A stretch of 60,000 nucleotides of DNA from Membranipora membranacea (taxonomy: Eukaryota > Bryozoa > Gymnolaemata > Cheilostomatida > Membraniporidae). Below are positions 45,801 through 58,100 of this stretch, in pieces. The position numbers were made by a program, and so were the translations under genes. How positions within the stretch are numbered: the stretch's first letter is position 1; every line of letters begins with the position of its first letter. The notes under the pieces are model-generated. The model was given only the letters and a program-made list of their open reading frames with translations, made no database searches and had not been told where the DNA came from. The stretch covers positions 1,433,001-1,493,000 of the forward strand of contig OU612066.1 in the NCBI GenBank assembly GCA_914767715.1, given 5' to 3'.

Positions 45801-46957
45801 TCTGCAAGAGCCAACTGCCAACTGGTTGAGACTCTCGATTTAGTGACTGATCGACTTTTGTTTTTCTCATGAGGGATATGGATCTTCAACAGTGACCACG
45901 AGAAATTACAGCAGATGGCAACTGGATTGCATACTTGTCTAGTAATAATTATATAAAGAGGTGGTCACTATCACAGGGAACTTGAAAGTCATATCTATAT
46001 GTCTTTATGAAAATTGCACACTTAGACTAGACACACTTAGACTTGACTCAGGTCTACTTACTTTCCTTGAACTCCATAACATTAGCTGTCCTCTGCTGAA
46101 TGAGTACACATCCATAACAATTTCCTTTCTTCAGGATTATATTACCCCACATGTATGCACTGGTTGCCGTGTGTTGTTTAGTTATATGCACCATTTCACA
46201 AGTTGCCCCATCGAATATATCACCGTTAATGTTGCCATTTTCATTGATCTTCAAGAAGCGATGAGTGCTCTCAAAGTATTCCCAATCGCCGATCCACCAG
46301 TCCAGAGCTCCAGGCTCACTCTCTTTTGGTAGATTATCACATTTTCCTTGTGCAGTGCCTAAAATAAATGAGAACAAGTCTGTACTGCATAGTATCATAA
46401 AATCGATACGCCTGACATTGTGGAAACTCAGGGATGACTTCTTCTTAGCATTGTATTCTAAGGTCAATCTTCTTTTTTAAATTCCTTATTAGATATACTT
46501 CTATCTTATAGAAACAATTCACAAAAACCTTACCAAGCTAGGTAGCCTGGGCATGCTGATGCTGACTAGGCCTATAAGTAGTAGTAAACCAATGATGATG
46601 AGGGTACAAAATATACTTTCTTCTGAATTTCAACTACTTAAACTCCAGTAAACAAGGCATTAGCAAGACAATCAAAAGATTCTTTTATTTGTCATGTTCA
46701 TGCTTTGTTTACTACTCACACAGCACAGTCACTGCTGTGCTAGATTTTTTTGAGGAGTAGAAGTAAAACTATGAGTTTTGAAAGATCATGATGATGAACA
46801 ATCTAATGTTAACTTTTCATTTGAGAACATATATGCATGACAGTGCTTCCTTGAATACCAATGGAAGTGAGGGACATATCTACCAAATTAAATACACACC
46901 TCTTTGAATTGCAAGAGAAATGCAAAGAAGGAAAATATTGAGGTGACAGTTCATCAT
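36817..46957 (-). CDS. Secreted, C-terminally anchored Cys-rich protein (DUF7042-7045-like repeats)
   Basis: Fourteen exons on the minus strand, 5' to 3': 46957-46900, 46358-46062, 42588-42505, 41392-41186, 40918-40818, 40504-40372, 40074-39920, 39654-39516, 39231-39097, 38561-38407, 38158-38071, 37716-37610, 37376-37235 and 36977-36817. Every junction is GT-AG and in phase; 653 residues. Exon 1 is a signal peptide (FLLCISLAIQ). Modules then recur: a C-x-LP...GxW start, CYGC...NVMEFKES, a C...IEGEFQFNYEY...C module, later a second set with VCFEFLPR...IIRFRM and CVGYWQEN. This cysteine/tryptophan layout resembles the DUF7042-7045 domains of invertebrate secreted proteins; that match is from memory. 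The C-terminus is a hydrophobic tail (GPI signal or membrane anchor). Function unknown. Intron 2 carries a LINE and intron 3 a foldback. Confidence 0.82.
40271..40367. repeat. 25-bp GC-rich minisatellite at a splice donor
   Basis: About 3.9 copies of a 25-bp unit (GCGCCGTGTGTGGTGCCGGT plus ACAAC). On the gene strand it begins within the donor of exon 6 (GTAAGTACCGG); the repeated copies read GTTGTACCGG instead. Much more GC- and CpG-rich than the surroundings. Confidence 0.9.
41887..42337. mobile_element. 451-bp foldback with TTAA flanks (piggyBac-like MITE)
   Basis: Two arms of about 215 bp are inverted copies around a short centre near 42108. The ends read ACCACTGCTG inward, and TTAA lies at 41883-41886 and 42338-42341, as in piggyBac-type insertions. 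In intron 3 of the minus-strand gene. Confidence 0.85.
42729..45950 (-). mobile_element. Nearly full-length LINE (endonuclease plus reverse transcriptase), Rex1/Babar-like
   Basis: The first frame (45733-44684, minus strand) carries an AP-type endonuclease with PLPAIVLTNAQSIRNKLDEL, ITESWL, GDFNQLP and SDHY. The second (44543-42855, open further upstream) is a reverse transcriptase with NSRKGPGPDG, QYRPIALTS, LDFSSAFNTI, GTPQGCCLSP and YADD. The two are out of register by a single frameshift near 44755; otherwise the copy looks intact. It ends in an ATCC-repeat tail (42731-42754). About 200 bp upstream of the first Met may be 5' UTR; the 5' boundary is estimated. The general layout fits CR1-superfamily LINEs, Rex1/Babar being the closest by eye. 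It sits in intron 2 of the host gene in the same orientation. Confidence 0.88.
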
Positions 46958-47573
46958 CTTCTTCTTGAGTAATCTGAGGTAGGTCAACAATAGCTCAAAA
47001 TCTCCACTTGTATTGAGAGACCTATTTTCGGTTATCGAACTGGTTGGTTAATAATATGAGGATCACAGGTTTGTTATAATCCTCCAATCGTATTTCTCAA
47101 TTTTTAGAATGAACCAATCAGAATGCCTTTGCACCATTCAAGTTGTGTCATTTGCAATTGATATCCAGTTTAGTTAAAATTTAAAATTTCTAGGCCAGGG
47201 GAATACTTAGAAAATGAAAAACCGTTCACCTACCCTCAGGGTTATTATGGTTATTATTTATATGTCCCTTGCCTCACCCACAGGACCAGTTTACTCCAAA
47301 ACATGAGGCTCTGGCAATGTTTGACTGGTCCCCCTCTCAATGGGCCCACAGAACTCGGCAAATAAATGGACACACTGACTGCATATGAATAAAAAAAAAA
47401 ATATATATATATATGATTAATAATATATAGATATATATATACCCCTCTAATTCCTTCAGTCCTTGATGTAAGTAATCATTTCATTCAGAGAGCACTATCC
47501 TAGTAAATTTGTTGGCACTGATTGGTGGGTTTGCAGAAGAGGAGCTAATCTAATGCCAGGTTACATGTGATCA

Positions 47574-47648
47574 GGAATAGCTCAGTAGTCAGTTGGGGGA
47601 GCGCCGCACTCTTGACCGCAAGGATGTGGGTTCGATCCTCAGTGGTGC
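47574..47648 (+). pseudogene. tRNA-like SINE head
   Basis: An A box (TAGCTCAGT...GGGGGAGC) and a B box (GTGGGTTCGATCCTC) are correctly ordered and spaced, but the acceptor strands do not pair. It is probably the promoter head of a tRNA-derived SINE. Short inverted ends ATCAGGA and TCCTGAT lie around it. Confidence 0.65.
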
Positions 47649-49475
47649 AAACTCCTGATTTGTCCGTGGCTGGTTATCAACCCTAGCCGACCTCAAAAAA
47701 CTAATTATGTTCTTTCACCAAACAGTTGCTTAAGTCACGATTCAATATCGGTGTTGGCGACGGTATTGGCGACGTGCCCAAACCGGGAAATTTTTCATGT
47801 CACTTATGTGTGGGGAATTTTTGGACTGGCTTTGATGGTAGTCTCATGGCTGCCTCACAACATCCATCCAGCACAACTATATCTAAACTATGTTGGAATG
47901 ATGTTAACCTTAGAGTAGTTACTTAATTGCATCTGCCTAATGTGGCAATCTTTCCCGCCAGTTTATTTTGGAATGGTGCAACCGGTAGATGTTTTATGAT
48001 AACTTACAGGCCTCTGCTACATATCTAAACGGCTGCTTTTATATGCCTGACCCATGTTGACTTGACATTACAGGAAAAATCCAGTTCTGTATCGACAGTA
48101 GCCAGTTTTATGGAAAAATCATAGTCCAATCCAACACTCGGGTGTTGGTAGACGTTGGCATGTGCTGTATGGGACACATCTAACGGCACTCATGTAGCCA
48201 TACAGCACGAACAACAATGCTTCATTATAGGCCTTGAGTACTATACAGCACCGACCACATGTCTAACGACACCCATTGCCAGCGACGGTTTTTAGTGCCC
48301 ATTCATAACAGCGTAAATTTTTGTAATCGACATAATTTGGTATAATACCAACTTAGCCTGCAGGGGTGAGGGTTACCAAGAAGCGATTTAGGCCATGAAG
48401 AATTTGGTGGCTCAGCATACAGTTAAATAATTATGTAATGTCAAAAAAGTCGTTTGTGTCTCTTTCATGATGAGGTGAATTAGCAATTGACTTGTATGTA
48501 TCATTGTTTCAAAGTTATTAAATTGTTGTTCATTTTCACTATTTAGTTGCATGTATAAACAGTTATATAAATGCAAGATTTGTATACAAATCCACCAAAT
48601 AGCTGTCATGACATCATCATCCTGACACAGTTTAGAGTCTAGCTTTGATTTTGCAGTAAACTTAAAGGGACCTGCGAATAGGGTCACATGACCAAACAAC
48701 CATAAAGCAGCTATATATATGCTTGAAAATTGACTCGCACTCTAACAACTGAAACAAAGGCACTCCTCTTTGCGCTGTAAGGTAAATCTGAGTGTTCTAT
48801 ATTGACGTAACATTCAATGTAAGACAGAACTTTATTCTGAGATCAATAGCAGCTCTGATGAGGAGTCATACAGTCAGATCTAGACTCTCTCTTTTTCAGG
48901 TCATTCAATTGGAAAATGTGAACACAAAGCATTTAGCAAGAAAAATCATCCCAGCCCCAAATACAGTCTAGGAGGTACCCCTCTCAGATGTGTTGAGGAG
49001 AATACCTTCTGAGGAGTGCCAATGCAGACTAACCTGAAACTTGTCAAAAACGTAAACATCAAAACCAGCACAGCGTGCAAAGTACTTCGCTGCATGAAGT
49101 ACACCCTGTATAAGGGGCCGGGAAAGCAAAGCTATTGGCGTTCACTGCACACCAGTGTTTGAATATACTGATAGTCCATGGGTCCCTGCAGATAAGAGAC
49201 TATATCTTGTACAGAACAAGAAAACAGAAACACAGAGTGTCCCTGCTGCTGAGATGAAGACAGGCATCAGACTGTAACTGCAACCTTCAATGAAATTTTC
49301 AACAACAGAAGTACGTCAACAATGACAACACACGCTGCTGTGAGAGGAAAACCCACCTGTATCAATGCCTCATCACAGTTGTTCTGTGACCTTCATATGG
49401 CAACTAGATCACAATACAGCTAAAATGTGTATGATGGAAAATTGAAACACTTCAAACTGAAACAGGAGAGGCACA

Positions 49476-49493
49476 CCCCCCCCCCCCCCCCCC
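49476..49493 (+). repeat. Run of 18 cytosines
   Basis: A homopolymer of 18 C within mixed sequence. Such runs are unusual in AT-rich DNA and are error-prone in sequencing, so the exact length is uncertain. Confidence 0.9.
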
Positions 49494-49697
49494 GTTGCAC
49501 CAAACGGTGAAACTGAGTGTACTTTGTTATTTCAGTTAAGATCTGTATCAATTATAAACTGACTATTTTGTTTGAATTGATCATCACCATAACCACCCCT
49601 TGACATGACTAACAATATTGCTTGCATTCTCGCTTATACTCAGAGTCAAACCTGCTATTGTCAAGCACATGATAGGACAATCTGGTAGGTTTATATA

Positions 49698-50038
49698 TAC
49701 CGTAATACCTCACTTATAAGGCACCGGCCTTATAAGTGAAGCACCTCCCTCAGAAAAAATAAAAATGCTCCAGTAATAAAGCACCCCACAGCTATAAGGC
49801 ACCCCTTTGAAAAAAAAACTGACCACAATGGGATTTGATCACGCAACAACCTATTCAAACCGAGTTTACCAGGCAGACACTCTGCAAACTGAGCGATTCA
49901 GCCTAACTTACAGGGTCTGGTTTTGGTCCAACATAAATATATAAAAAATGCTTAAAATGATAGCCGCGCCTATATGCTCCTCTCATATAGGCGCCTTCAC
50001 TTATAAGGCATGTGCATTATAGGTGAGGTATTATGGTA
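49698..50038. mobile_element. 341-bp TIR element containing a tRNA-like sequence (second type)
   Basis: Ends TACCGTAATACCTCACTTAT and, inward from the right, TACCATAATACCTCACCTAT. The outer TA fits a 2-bp duplication. Internally, on the minus strand, degenerate A- and B-box-like blocks (TCGCTCAGTTTGCAGAGTG and GTGATCAAATCCCA) sit beside an A-rich run. Same length and layout as the element at 34251, but different sequence. Confidence 0.75.
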
Positions 50039-50189
50039 CATGCTGTAGAAGGCTTTGTAATTGTATTACCAGTGTTCATAACTCTTTGGTTGTACTAGGT
50101 ATCCGTTAAATAGGGCCGTCAAGTAAGGCATAGTGTATGTTTTTTTTAATTTTCCTCCTTAATGACTACCGAATGGCCAAAATAATCTA

Positions 50190-50527
50190 TAGTCTGGCAG
50201 CTAGTTCTTCATTGGTTACGCAGTGTTTTACACAACAAAATTCAAAGGATTTCAGGGTAAAAATTATCAATAGTGCTTGATTTTTTCACTTATTTAAAAC
50301 AAATATATTGTCATGTATATATGTCAGGAGATGTTGTACATTAGTAGATAACCTCATTCATCAACCTTTTGATGAGATATTCAGCCCTTACTGTTAGATA
50401 GAAGTTTTAGCTCTTCGGGCTTATATCTCATAGATGAGCAAGAGGACAAATTCTGACTCTATATTTTTACCCAAAAGAGCTGACAATTTATTGCATTCCT
50501 TCACCATAACTAGCTGCCAGACTATAT
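50190..50527. mobile_element. TIR element of about 340 bp
   Basis: Inverted ends TATAGTCTGGCAGCTAGTT on the left and its complement on the right. The interior has partial inverted similarity and no coding capacity. The outer TATA makes a TA duplication likely. Confidence 0.7.
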
Positions 50528-51772
50528 ATCGCCTTGATGTTTTGGTAACTTTGCACCGTCCATGAAGTAGTAAAAATACTCCAGTAGGTAAAAGTAAAAA
50601 TAAACAAACTCATAAACATGTTATTCTCTTCTGTCTGCCCATTCCACTGCTCTCCCTGCTCTAAATGGCTATTCAAAGTATGCTCCAATTACTCCCATAA
50701 TTCTTCATCATTTGAATGACAATAATTATACACAGGCCTTGTCAGATTTTTACTTAGCTGCTGATCGCTATACTTGACTTGACTCTTTGCTCATGTGATA
50801 AGCTTCTTGTCTGCAATGCCTTCCACCAAGATTTATCATGTGTCGCATGATCTGAGCATCCTAATATGAGAGCTAATAGAAACATACTATGACCTCGCTG
50901 TATACCTCCTCTTGAGAACACTATATCAGGGTAAAGTCCTCCTTTCGACTTTTTTCAATATACGGTCATATTATTCAGTTGGGTCGACTATTAATTATTG
51001 TGCTATTTTCAAACCACTGGGCCAAAGTGATGGCGGAGATGGATAACATGAAGATGATGGCTGAAATCAGAACCACTTATTGTGCTATTTGTGAAGTCCC
51101 CCATGTCTTATGACTAGTTTCTTTGGATTCTGAAAAAAACCATGCTTTGATCTGATTGCTGATTCATAAACAGAGTAAATCAGACAGTAGCTATGACTTC
51201 TGGTTGTCTTACACGTACCATAATGGCAATTATGTTTTTCCTACGGAACTAGTTGTATATTTATTATACACTAAAACCAATCCGGTAGTTGTTACCTAAA
51301 GTGTTGAAGTATTTAGTTTGTGCGTATCTGTGTAATATGACATGTATTTTAGTTCGCATTCCTATTATATGCTGATAGACACATGCAAATGGAATGGATT
51401 AAACGCACAGAATGATTTGATCACAAACAAGCATTGCTCTATTATTATTACATATTTGTGCCAGTGTACAATCAATTATAACTTGGCATCGAGCTGGTGT
51501 ATTGAAAAGTGAATAAGACGCAGTAAACAGAAATGGGAATTTTCCACTTCCTCATGAGGGGGATTTTTGTGAGAAGGAAATGTAGCCTTAGAGCACTAAT
51601 AATATCTACTTTGTAAGTTTCTATGGTCACTGCCCGCCCTGCTGCCCTTGTAGGATGTGTCACAGACAGGCTAGAGCTGGTTTTTACATTCCAATACGCA
51701 GGTGCTAAAGTTCAAGTCATATGATGATTGTTGGAATCATTTAGTTGAGAGAAGCGAAACAGGATAGAGAGG

Positions 51773-51883
51773 ATGGGGAAAGGTGTAGTGCAGACAGAAA
51801 AGTTTAGTGCATATACTATAACAAAAAAGGAATCAAAGTTTATCAAAGCATTGAAAACAAATGGTCTTACAGCTTCAGTAACC
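51773..51883 (+). CDS. Possible first exon of the pseudokinase-ZU5 gene
   Basis: An ATG at 51773 opens a 35-37 codon block starting MGKGVVQTEK with two phase-0 donors (after 51877 and after 51883). Both would join in frame to the exon at 52132. The MG start resembles a myristoylation site. There is no independent support, and the true first exon could lie elsewhere. Confidence 0.3.
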
Positions 51884-52131
51884 GTATGTATCAAGTTATA
51901 CTTTGCAGTGATAGTTCCAAGCACCCAATGCAGGATTGCTGAACTCAATGAATGACTTTTTTAGCCGAACACTTTGACTCAAGACTGACTGATGAGGAAC
52001 ACTGCAACTTAGACCGTACCATCTGACTGCATGTTGCACATTTAGCTCTTAGGGTATGAATGCTCTTGTTTGCACGATAGGATTTATGGTGATTAATTAT
52101 ATCGGTATTATATACTCTCTTTTATTTGCAG

Positions 52132-55100
52132 TCTGTATGGACAAAGCCGTGTACGGATATCCGTCATGAGTATGGCTTGTGTGTGTCAGGTGTCAATCCA
52201 AATGAGAACTGTGTGATCGAACAATTTGATCCGAGAAAACCCACTGTGGTCAGTGTGAGTAGACATATACTATCCATACTTAAACATCAGTGACACCGCT
52301 ATTATTTACCAGTGTCGCCTCTATTGTATATCGGCGTTACCACTTTTATTAACCAGTGTCGCACTATTATATATCAGTGACACCACTCTTATTTACCAGT
52401 GTCACCACCATTGTATTGCTGCTACACCACCATTATTTACCAGGTACCTATTGATATTATTTTGATTGTCCCCGCACCAATCGGAGGGTGTGGATGCTCA
52501 TTCAACTAGGTTGCTTGACTCTTGGGAGACCATCAAACCAAGGAGTCTACAACTCCTTAATCAAACTGCTTTGTTTGTTATATTATGCAGATGCTATGGT
52601 GATGCATAGAGGTTTACTCAGTCAATCAGGCGTCTAGTAGCACTTTTGCTCAGCCAGTCAGGCGTCTAGTAGCACTTTTACTCAGCCAATCAGGCGTCTA
52701 GTAGCACTTTTAACAGGTTTTTTCAACAGGCTTTATCAACTTTCTTTACAACTTGATTTATTCAAACTGTGTGTCAAAATTTGATTCTCCCTGAACCGCA
52801 TGGTGTACTTTTCACTAGCTGAAATTACAACCTATAGTTCTAACCTCAGTCCTCCACGAGCACAGATTGCGTCATTCTCAGCAGGATACATATATGGCTA
52901 GGCATATTGAATTCTAAATATTTGATAACGAGATACATGTGGGTATAAATTGTTGACCTTTTAGGTGGTATTTTTACCACATTATTCATTAACTATGCGC
53001 ATAGTCTCAACATATAATATCTCTGACTATGTATGATTGGTTTAACTTAACTTATAATAAGAAATAATAAATCTTTATATATTTTAGTCCCCAACAAGCA
53101 GGCTCCATTCACATCATGTAGTCGCCATCGAGTCAGATCTGCGACAAGGCTACTTTGGGTCTGTATTCTCATGTAGATTCAGGAGAAGAGGAGACACAGT
53201 GCAGACAGAGAAATGCTATCTCAATTTACTGGTAATAATGTTTGTCAATTATTGACATGAAGATAGTTCTAACCATAAACATTAATATTTACTAGTTTGT
53301 TTTTGTATGTCCATGGTTAGAACACAATCCAGGGTAGTGGGCTTTTTTCCTGGTAGAGACACAGTAAAGTTTGAGGAAGTAAACTATAATCTATAACCAT
53401 GATATTCAATGTCACTATCTCGTGATGATGAAAAGGAGAGCCAACAATAACATTGTATCACAAAAATTTGCAACTCTCCAAATGGAACAGCTTTTTCTGT
53501 CGATCTCATAACAAAACTGTCTCTATGTACATCTTTATTCAATAATCAAATGACACGCAGTGGAAAAACGATTTGAATTTTTTTCTACTTAGCCCTGTAG
53601 GAGGTTTTGAACAGAAAGACGTAGCGGATGGCTAAACTAAATCACTGGCCCTATATAGAGAACAGCTTAAAATCTGGCGCACGCAGTTATTGATAAAAAG
53701 ACTAACAATAAAAATTGTACATTGCGATGGGAGGTCAAATTCTAGTTTCTAACTACAGAGTTTCAGATCTGAAGTCGTGACCTGACCTAAATGTGTACAG
53801 CAGCATGATAGTAGTCTTCATATCAAACAAGACAGCCTCATTGATATTCATGAAAGGCACTCCCAGATACTCCCAATAATAATGACAGTGGTGAGACTTA
53901 TGTACTGTTAGCCCTCAAGCTATGTGGTACATAACTTTAGGGAAAAGATATCCATTGTAATTTTTGATGTAGAGATACACACAATATATAATCTATATTT
54001 ACCCTGAAACCTCTGGTTTATCGGATAGCAGCTGCCTATGCTTTTTGCCGATGTGCTTTATATGAGACTTGGCCACTGATTATTGCTTGCATTCCTTTAC
54101 AACTTTTGACCTAAGGGAAAATATTTTGAATTATTTCCCATTTAACTCAGTCCTGATAGTAATGGTGATGTATGTTTAAAACAGCCACAGAGATACGAAT
54201 CTGATCAGCAGGAAGCTATCAAGCTAACTCGGGACCATCTGAGTATCTGTAAGAAACTTCACTCACAGCCCCACAATAATATCGCTCAGCTGGTCCTCAG
54301 TCTTATCTCTGACCAACTCATCACAGGATTTCTACTCCTGAAGGGAGACACAGGTATGTCATAAGTATGGGATCTGTGTGTGGTTGTCTGTATGTATTTA
54401 CATTATCACCACTGACACAGTCAGAGCAGTGGTACTCCAGTGTGACATTGTTCGAGAGCGAATCAGAAAAGTCACAACACAGGCATACCTCAGAAAATAT
54501 AAAATACAGGCCAAAATACTTTTCTTTAGTTGCTAGACCTGGGAAGTATAGGGATTATGACGTGTCACGAGGTTAGGTTAAAAATTGTGCTGACATTTCA
54601 TTTTGACTTTCAGAATACTGTTTTATATAGTATTGGTATGACAAAGTTTGTAGGCTATAAGAAGTTATCCTCACTGCCTGTAGCGGCTGACATTATCATA
54701 TTATCCTCTGTACTTGTACTCCATTGTTCCAGGAAGTGATTTGGAGGTTTTGATGAGAACGTTGAGAGAGAATAACACATTACTCATACCTGAGATACAT
54801 CTGCTATCTATATTGAGTGGAGTGACTGCAGCAGCTTATCACGTACAGATCACACTAGGCAGAGTTTTGTGTGAACTCCGACCTTGTCATGTTCTGTATG
54901 ATGGGTATGTCTTGTGATGACAAATCATCCCTTTACTTATTCTGCCTATCAGTAAGAATTACTGAGCCTACCAGAAATAGACGGAGCCTTAGAAGGAGCT
55001 TATAACAATCTGAAACCCTGCAAACAGTCTTGTTTGTGCTTGATATTGCGCAATTATTCATTATTTTTTAATGTAGAATTTATAGTTAGTGCAAATTAAT

Positions 55101-58100
55101 TTAGAGGGGAGGGGGGGTTGGTTTTGGCACAATTGAGGTGCCAATTCTGTATTCGGAACGCAAAAATAAGCAACATAAATTCTTTCCAGATTTTTCATGC
55201 CAACGCTTTCCTTCAATTTTGAAGGGTTCTATACACCTTTTAAAAGCAGTTATCTTGTTGGGTGAGCATAGACTACATCCAAAGATATAAAAAACCATAA
55301 AATTAAGATGGCCATTGTTTATAGGCTGAAATTATTACTATGAATTAAATTGAAGACTATTATATATTACTTTTAGAGGTTCCCGTGTAGCGAAGATAGT
55401 AAGTCCAGGCTCAGCTGTGCTTCTCGGTTATGAACCTGATGTGTTATCCAGATACAGTATGGCGCCTGAGGTGGGAATGCTCTTCTATTTTGTCCCTTTT
55501 ACTTCAATAGTTAAACTATAGAATACACATCAGCAATATTGAACAGATGTAACACCAGGCTGTATTCCATTATGACCAGGAATGAGTGCTTGCGTTTGTA
55601 ATTTGCCTATTTGCCTGCAGTATGATGGGTTAACCTCTAAGTTTTTTTTCTAGGTGTTGATTGACGATGGCGTGGTGAGCTCAAAGTCTGATATATATGG
55701 TATAGGTATCCTAATGAGTACCCTGATGACATTCAGAGCTCCATTTGATGATCTGTACAGAGGGAGATTTGCCTCTACTCACAGTGGTTATACTAAGAGT
55801 AGAGCTACCATCGCCAAACACAAAGAGGTAATGTTAAATACGAGCCATAGCCATACCTAATCAATGTTAAAGGTAAAGGTGCAAACAATGGAAAAGGTGT
55901 CTGAAACTCTAGTACCATCATACAGTATATAGAATACAGTAACAAGTGATAATCCCTACTTAATCACTACTTACTTTTCAGTCCTCTGGAGTTCGGCAGA
56001 CTATTGACATTGCTACTGTTTTTGGTCATGATATTATTGTTTTTATTTATAAAGCATGTGTTTGCTCGCTCCTGTTTGATTGATTTGGAGGAGGATCGTT
56101 ACTCAGAGCTAAGTAAGCTTGTGGACAGAATGCTGATAAGTGAGGTTGATAAACGACCTGATCACTCAGAAGTACAGTCTGCTGTGGAGAGCTTGAGTAA
56201 GCGGCCTCATAGTCAAGACTCTGAAAGGTCAGTGTACAACAGAAACAAGCAGTTAATCTGAAAAGAGCTGAATTATAAGGGAATCAAAGTATACAATAAA
56301 GGAGCTGCAACAACCAAGCAGAAATGACTGACTAATAATGCATTGGTAAAAAAGCTGTACATTTCTTGTTTACCCTCGATTTGAAGTGTCATAAAACATT
56401 ACCAAATAATTGAATGAGTTCTCATCTAATCTGGTCTTACCACACAAATACCTCAGCATCAGTTCTCAGACTTGTTTGTTTTGTAAATCAAAAGGACAAA
56501 TTGTGTAGAGTTAGTCGAATATGGTGTTCTGATTATCCATGCTGTGATAGAAAATCACCAATTTACAGTTTTGTAAAGACTAATCTATGAACTGGCTTGC
56601 TGTTGTGTTATGCTCTGTGAAGGATGTACTTGCAGGTCTATTCTTTGATGGGAGGGTGTAAAGGTGATAGTGTGAGTGGAATTGATCCTTGGATCACATG
56701 TATGAAAATGCCAAAGTTAACTCTTGCAGATTGGCATTCTTTGCTTTAGGTTTTATTCCATGTTCTATTTATTGATAGCCAAGAACTTTCCAAGGGGAGT
56801 CAGCATTCGACTTCTGAGGAAAAAAGACAGAAAGAAGGTGGGTTCATCTCTTTTGTTGTCATCAAGATCCGTGTCTGTAAAGGCGTTTAGCATTCTAGCC
56901 TGTGACCATAAAGAATGGCTGGAATTTGGCTGTATAGTATACTATTAGATATACCACAATTTAACATCAGCCTTTCATGTCAGTTTTTGCAACCTGGAAT
57001 AACAAATTATGATGAATGTGAATTGGCCATCGAGAATATCAAAGTGATGACACTTCTACAATATGTTTTAGTTCTGCAGCAGAATATAGCTGAGTTTCTG
57101 CTGCGCTCTGAGGTTAAGACAGGCCGTTGTTACGCCAGCTGTAATTTTGCTATTGGGAGATTTGACAGAGAAGGTGGGGTGATGAGATTCTGTGGTAGAG
57201 ATGATATTCAGCTAGTTATCCCACCTGGCTGTCTCAACAAGGAGCAGATGATCTATATAAAGGTGTTTACAGACTCACTGAGTGATAAACATCTGGCGTC
57301 TCCTGTAGTAGAGTGTGGTCCTAATGGACTACGGACTAAGGTAATAACTCTCTTCTTCTGTTCCACATTTGCTAACAAGGGATATAATTGGCCATGGATA
57401 AGAGAAACATAACTGTAGCTGGTAGCTGTTGCACCTTGGTTCGAGGATGGTTCTTTTTTGCTGGGTCAAACAGCTCTGTGCATACTGGTGCTCATAGCTT
57501 ATTGGCTGTTTGATCCACAATTTTGTTTTATCATCATTATTATATGACTGACATATGACAGGTTTCTAAGTTCTTTCATCCATGTATATGATGGATTCGG
57601 ATGAGTAACTGCTGTGAATGGCTGCTTCCCGGATTTCACAGACTCATAAATTGAGAAATATACTAACAAACCTCACACATTGTACTACCTTAGTTTGGGC
57701 TTAACTAAGCCATATCTATTTTATGTTTGGATCAGTTTTTTAAGTTTATATCTGTTGATTGTCAGATACCGATGCAGTTGAGAATCCCTCATGTGGCTGG
57801 ATCTGGAGAGAGTGGTGATTCTAATATATTAGCAGCATCTAGACCTCAAATAGGTGAAAAATGGACTGATGGCTCCACACGTAATGGTCCACAAGTGATA
57901 CAGTGTAAGGGTGGCTCCATAACACTGGCTGTATATCACTTCACAGGGTTTGCTGCATTTTTCCGTAATCTGGTGAGTATTTTGGTGAATTGTAACCATT
58001 CTCAACATGATATCACATTCATACATATCGATGCAATGACACACTTCCATACCAATAAAGAGAGATATTTACTATAACCTTACTTCAAGTGTCCACCTTG

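Larger units (their letters stand above)
46958..51772. other. Gene-free repeat-rich interval
   Basis: No exon found on either strand. Contents: an AT microsatellite near 47392-47445, a tRNA-like SINE head at 47574, a run of 18 C at 49476-49493, and the TIR elements at 49698 and 50190. The stretch 48900-49470 is less AT-rich and might be a decayed element, but I could not identify it. Confidence 0.5.

Noticed and set aside
48412-48699. Minus-strand open frame of 95 codons
   Set aside because: No motif, no splice context, composition of random AT-rich DNA.
56004-56054. Hydrophobic membrane-like segment before the kinase C-lobe exon
   Set aside because: It is a T-rich polypyrimidine tract read as Leu/Phe; an acceptor at 56054 gives a phase-consistent kinase C-lobe without it.
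56740-56948. Alternative exon reading through YSMFYLLIAKNF
   Set aside because: It can be made phase-consistent with a different next acceptor, but the chosen pair (56779 and 57072) gives a continuous charged helix into ZU5; RNA would decide.
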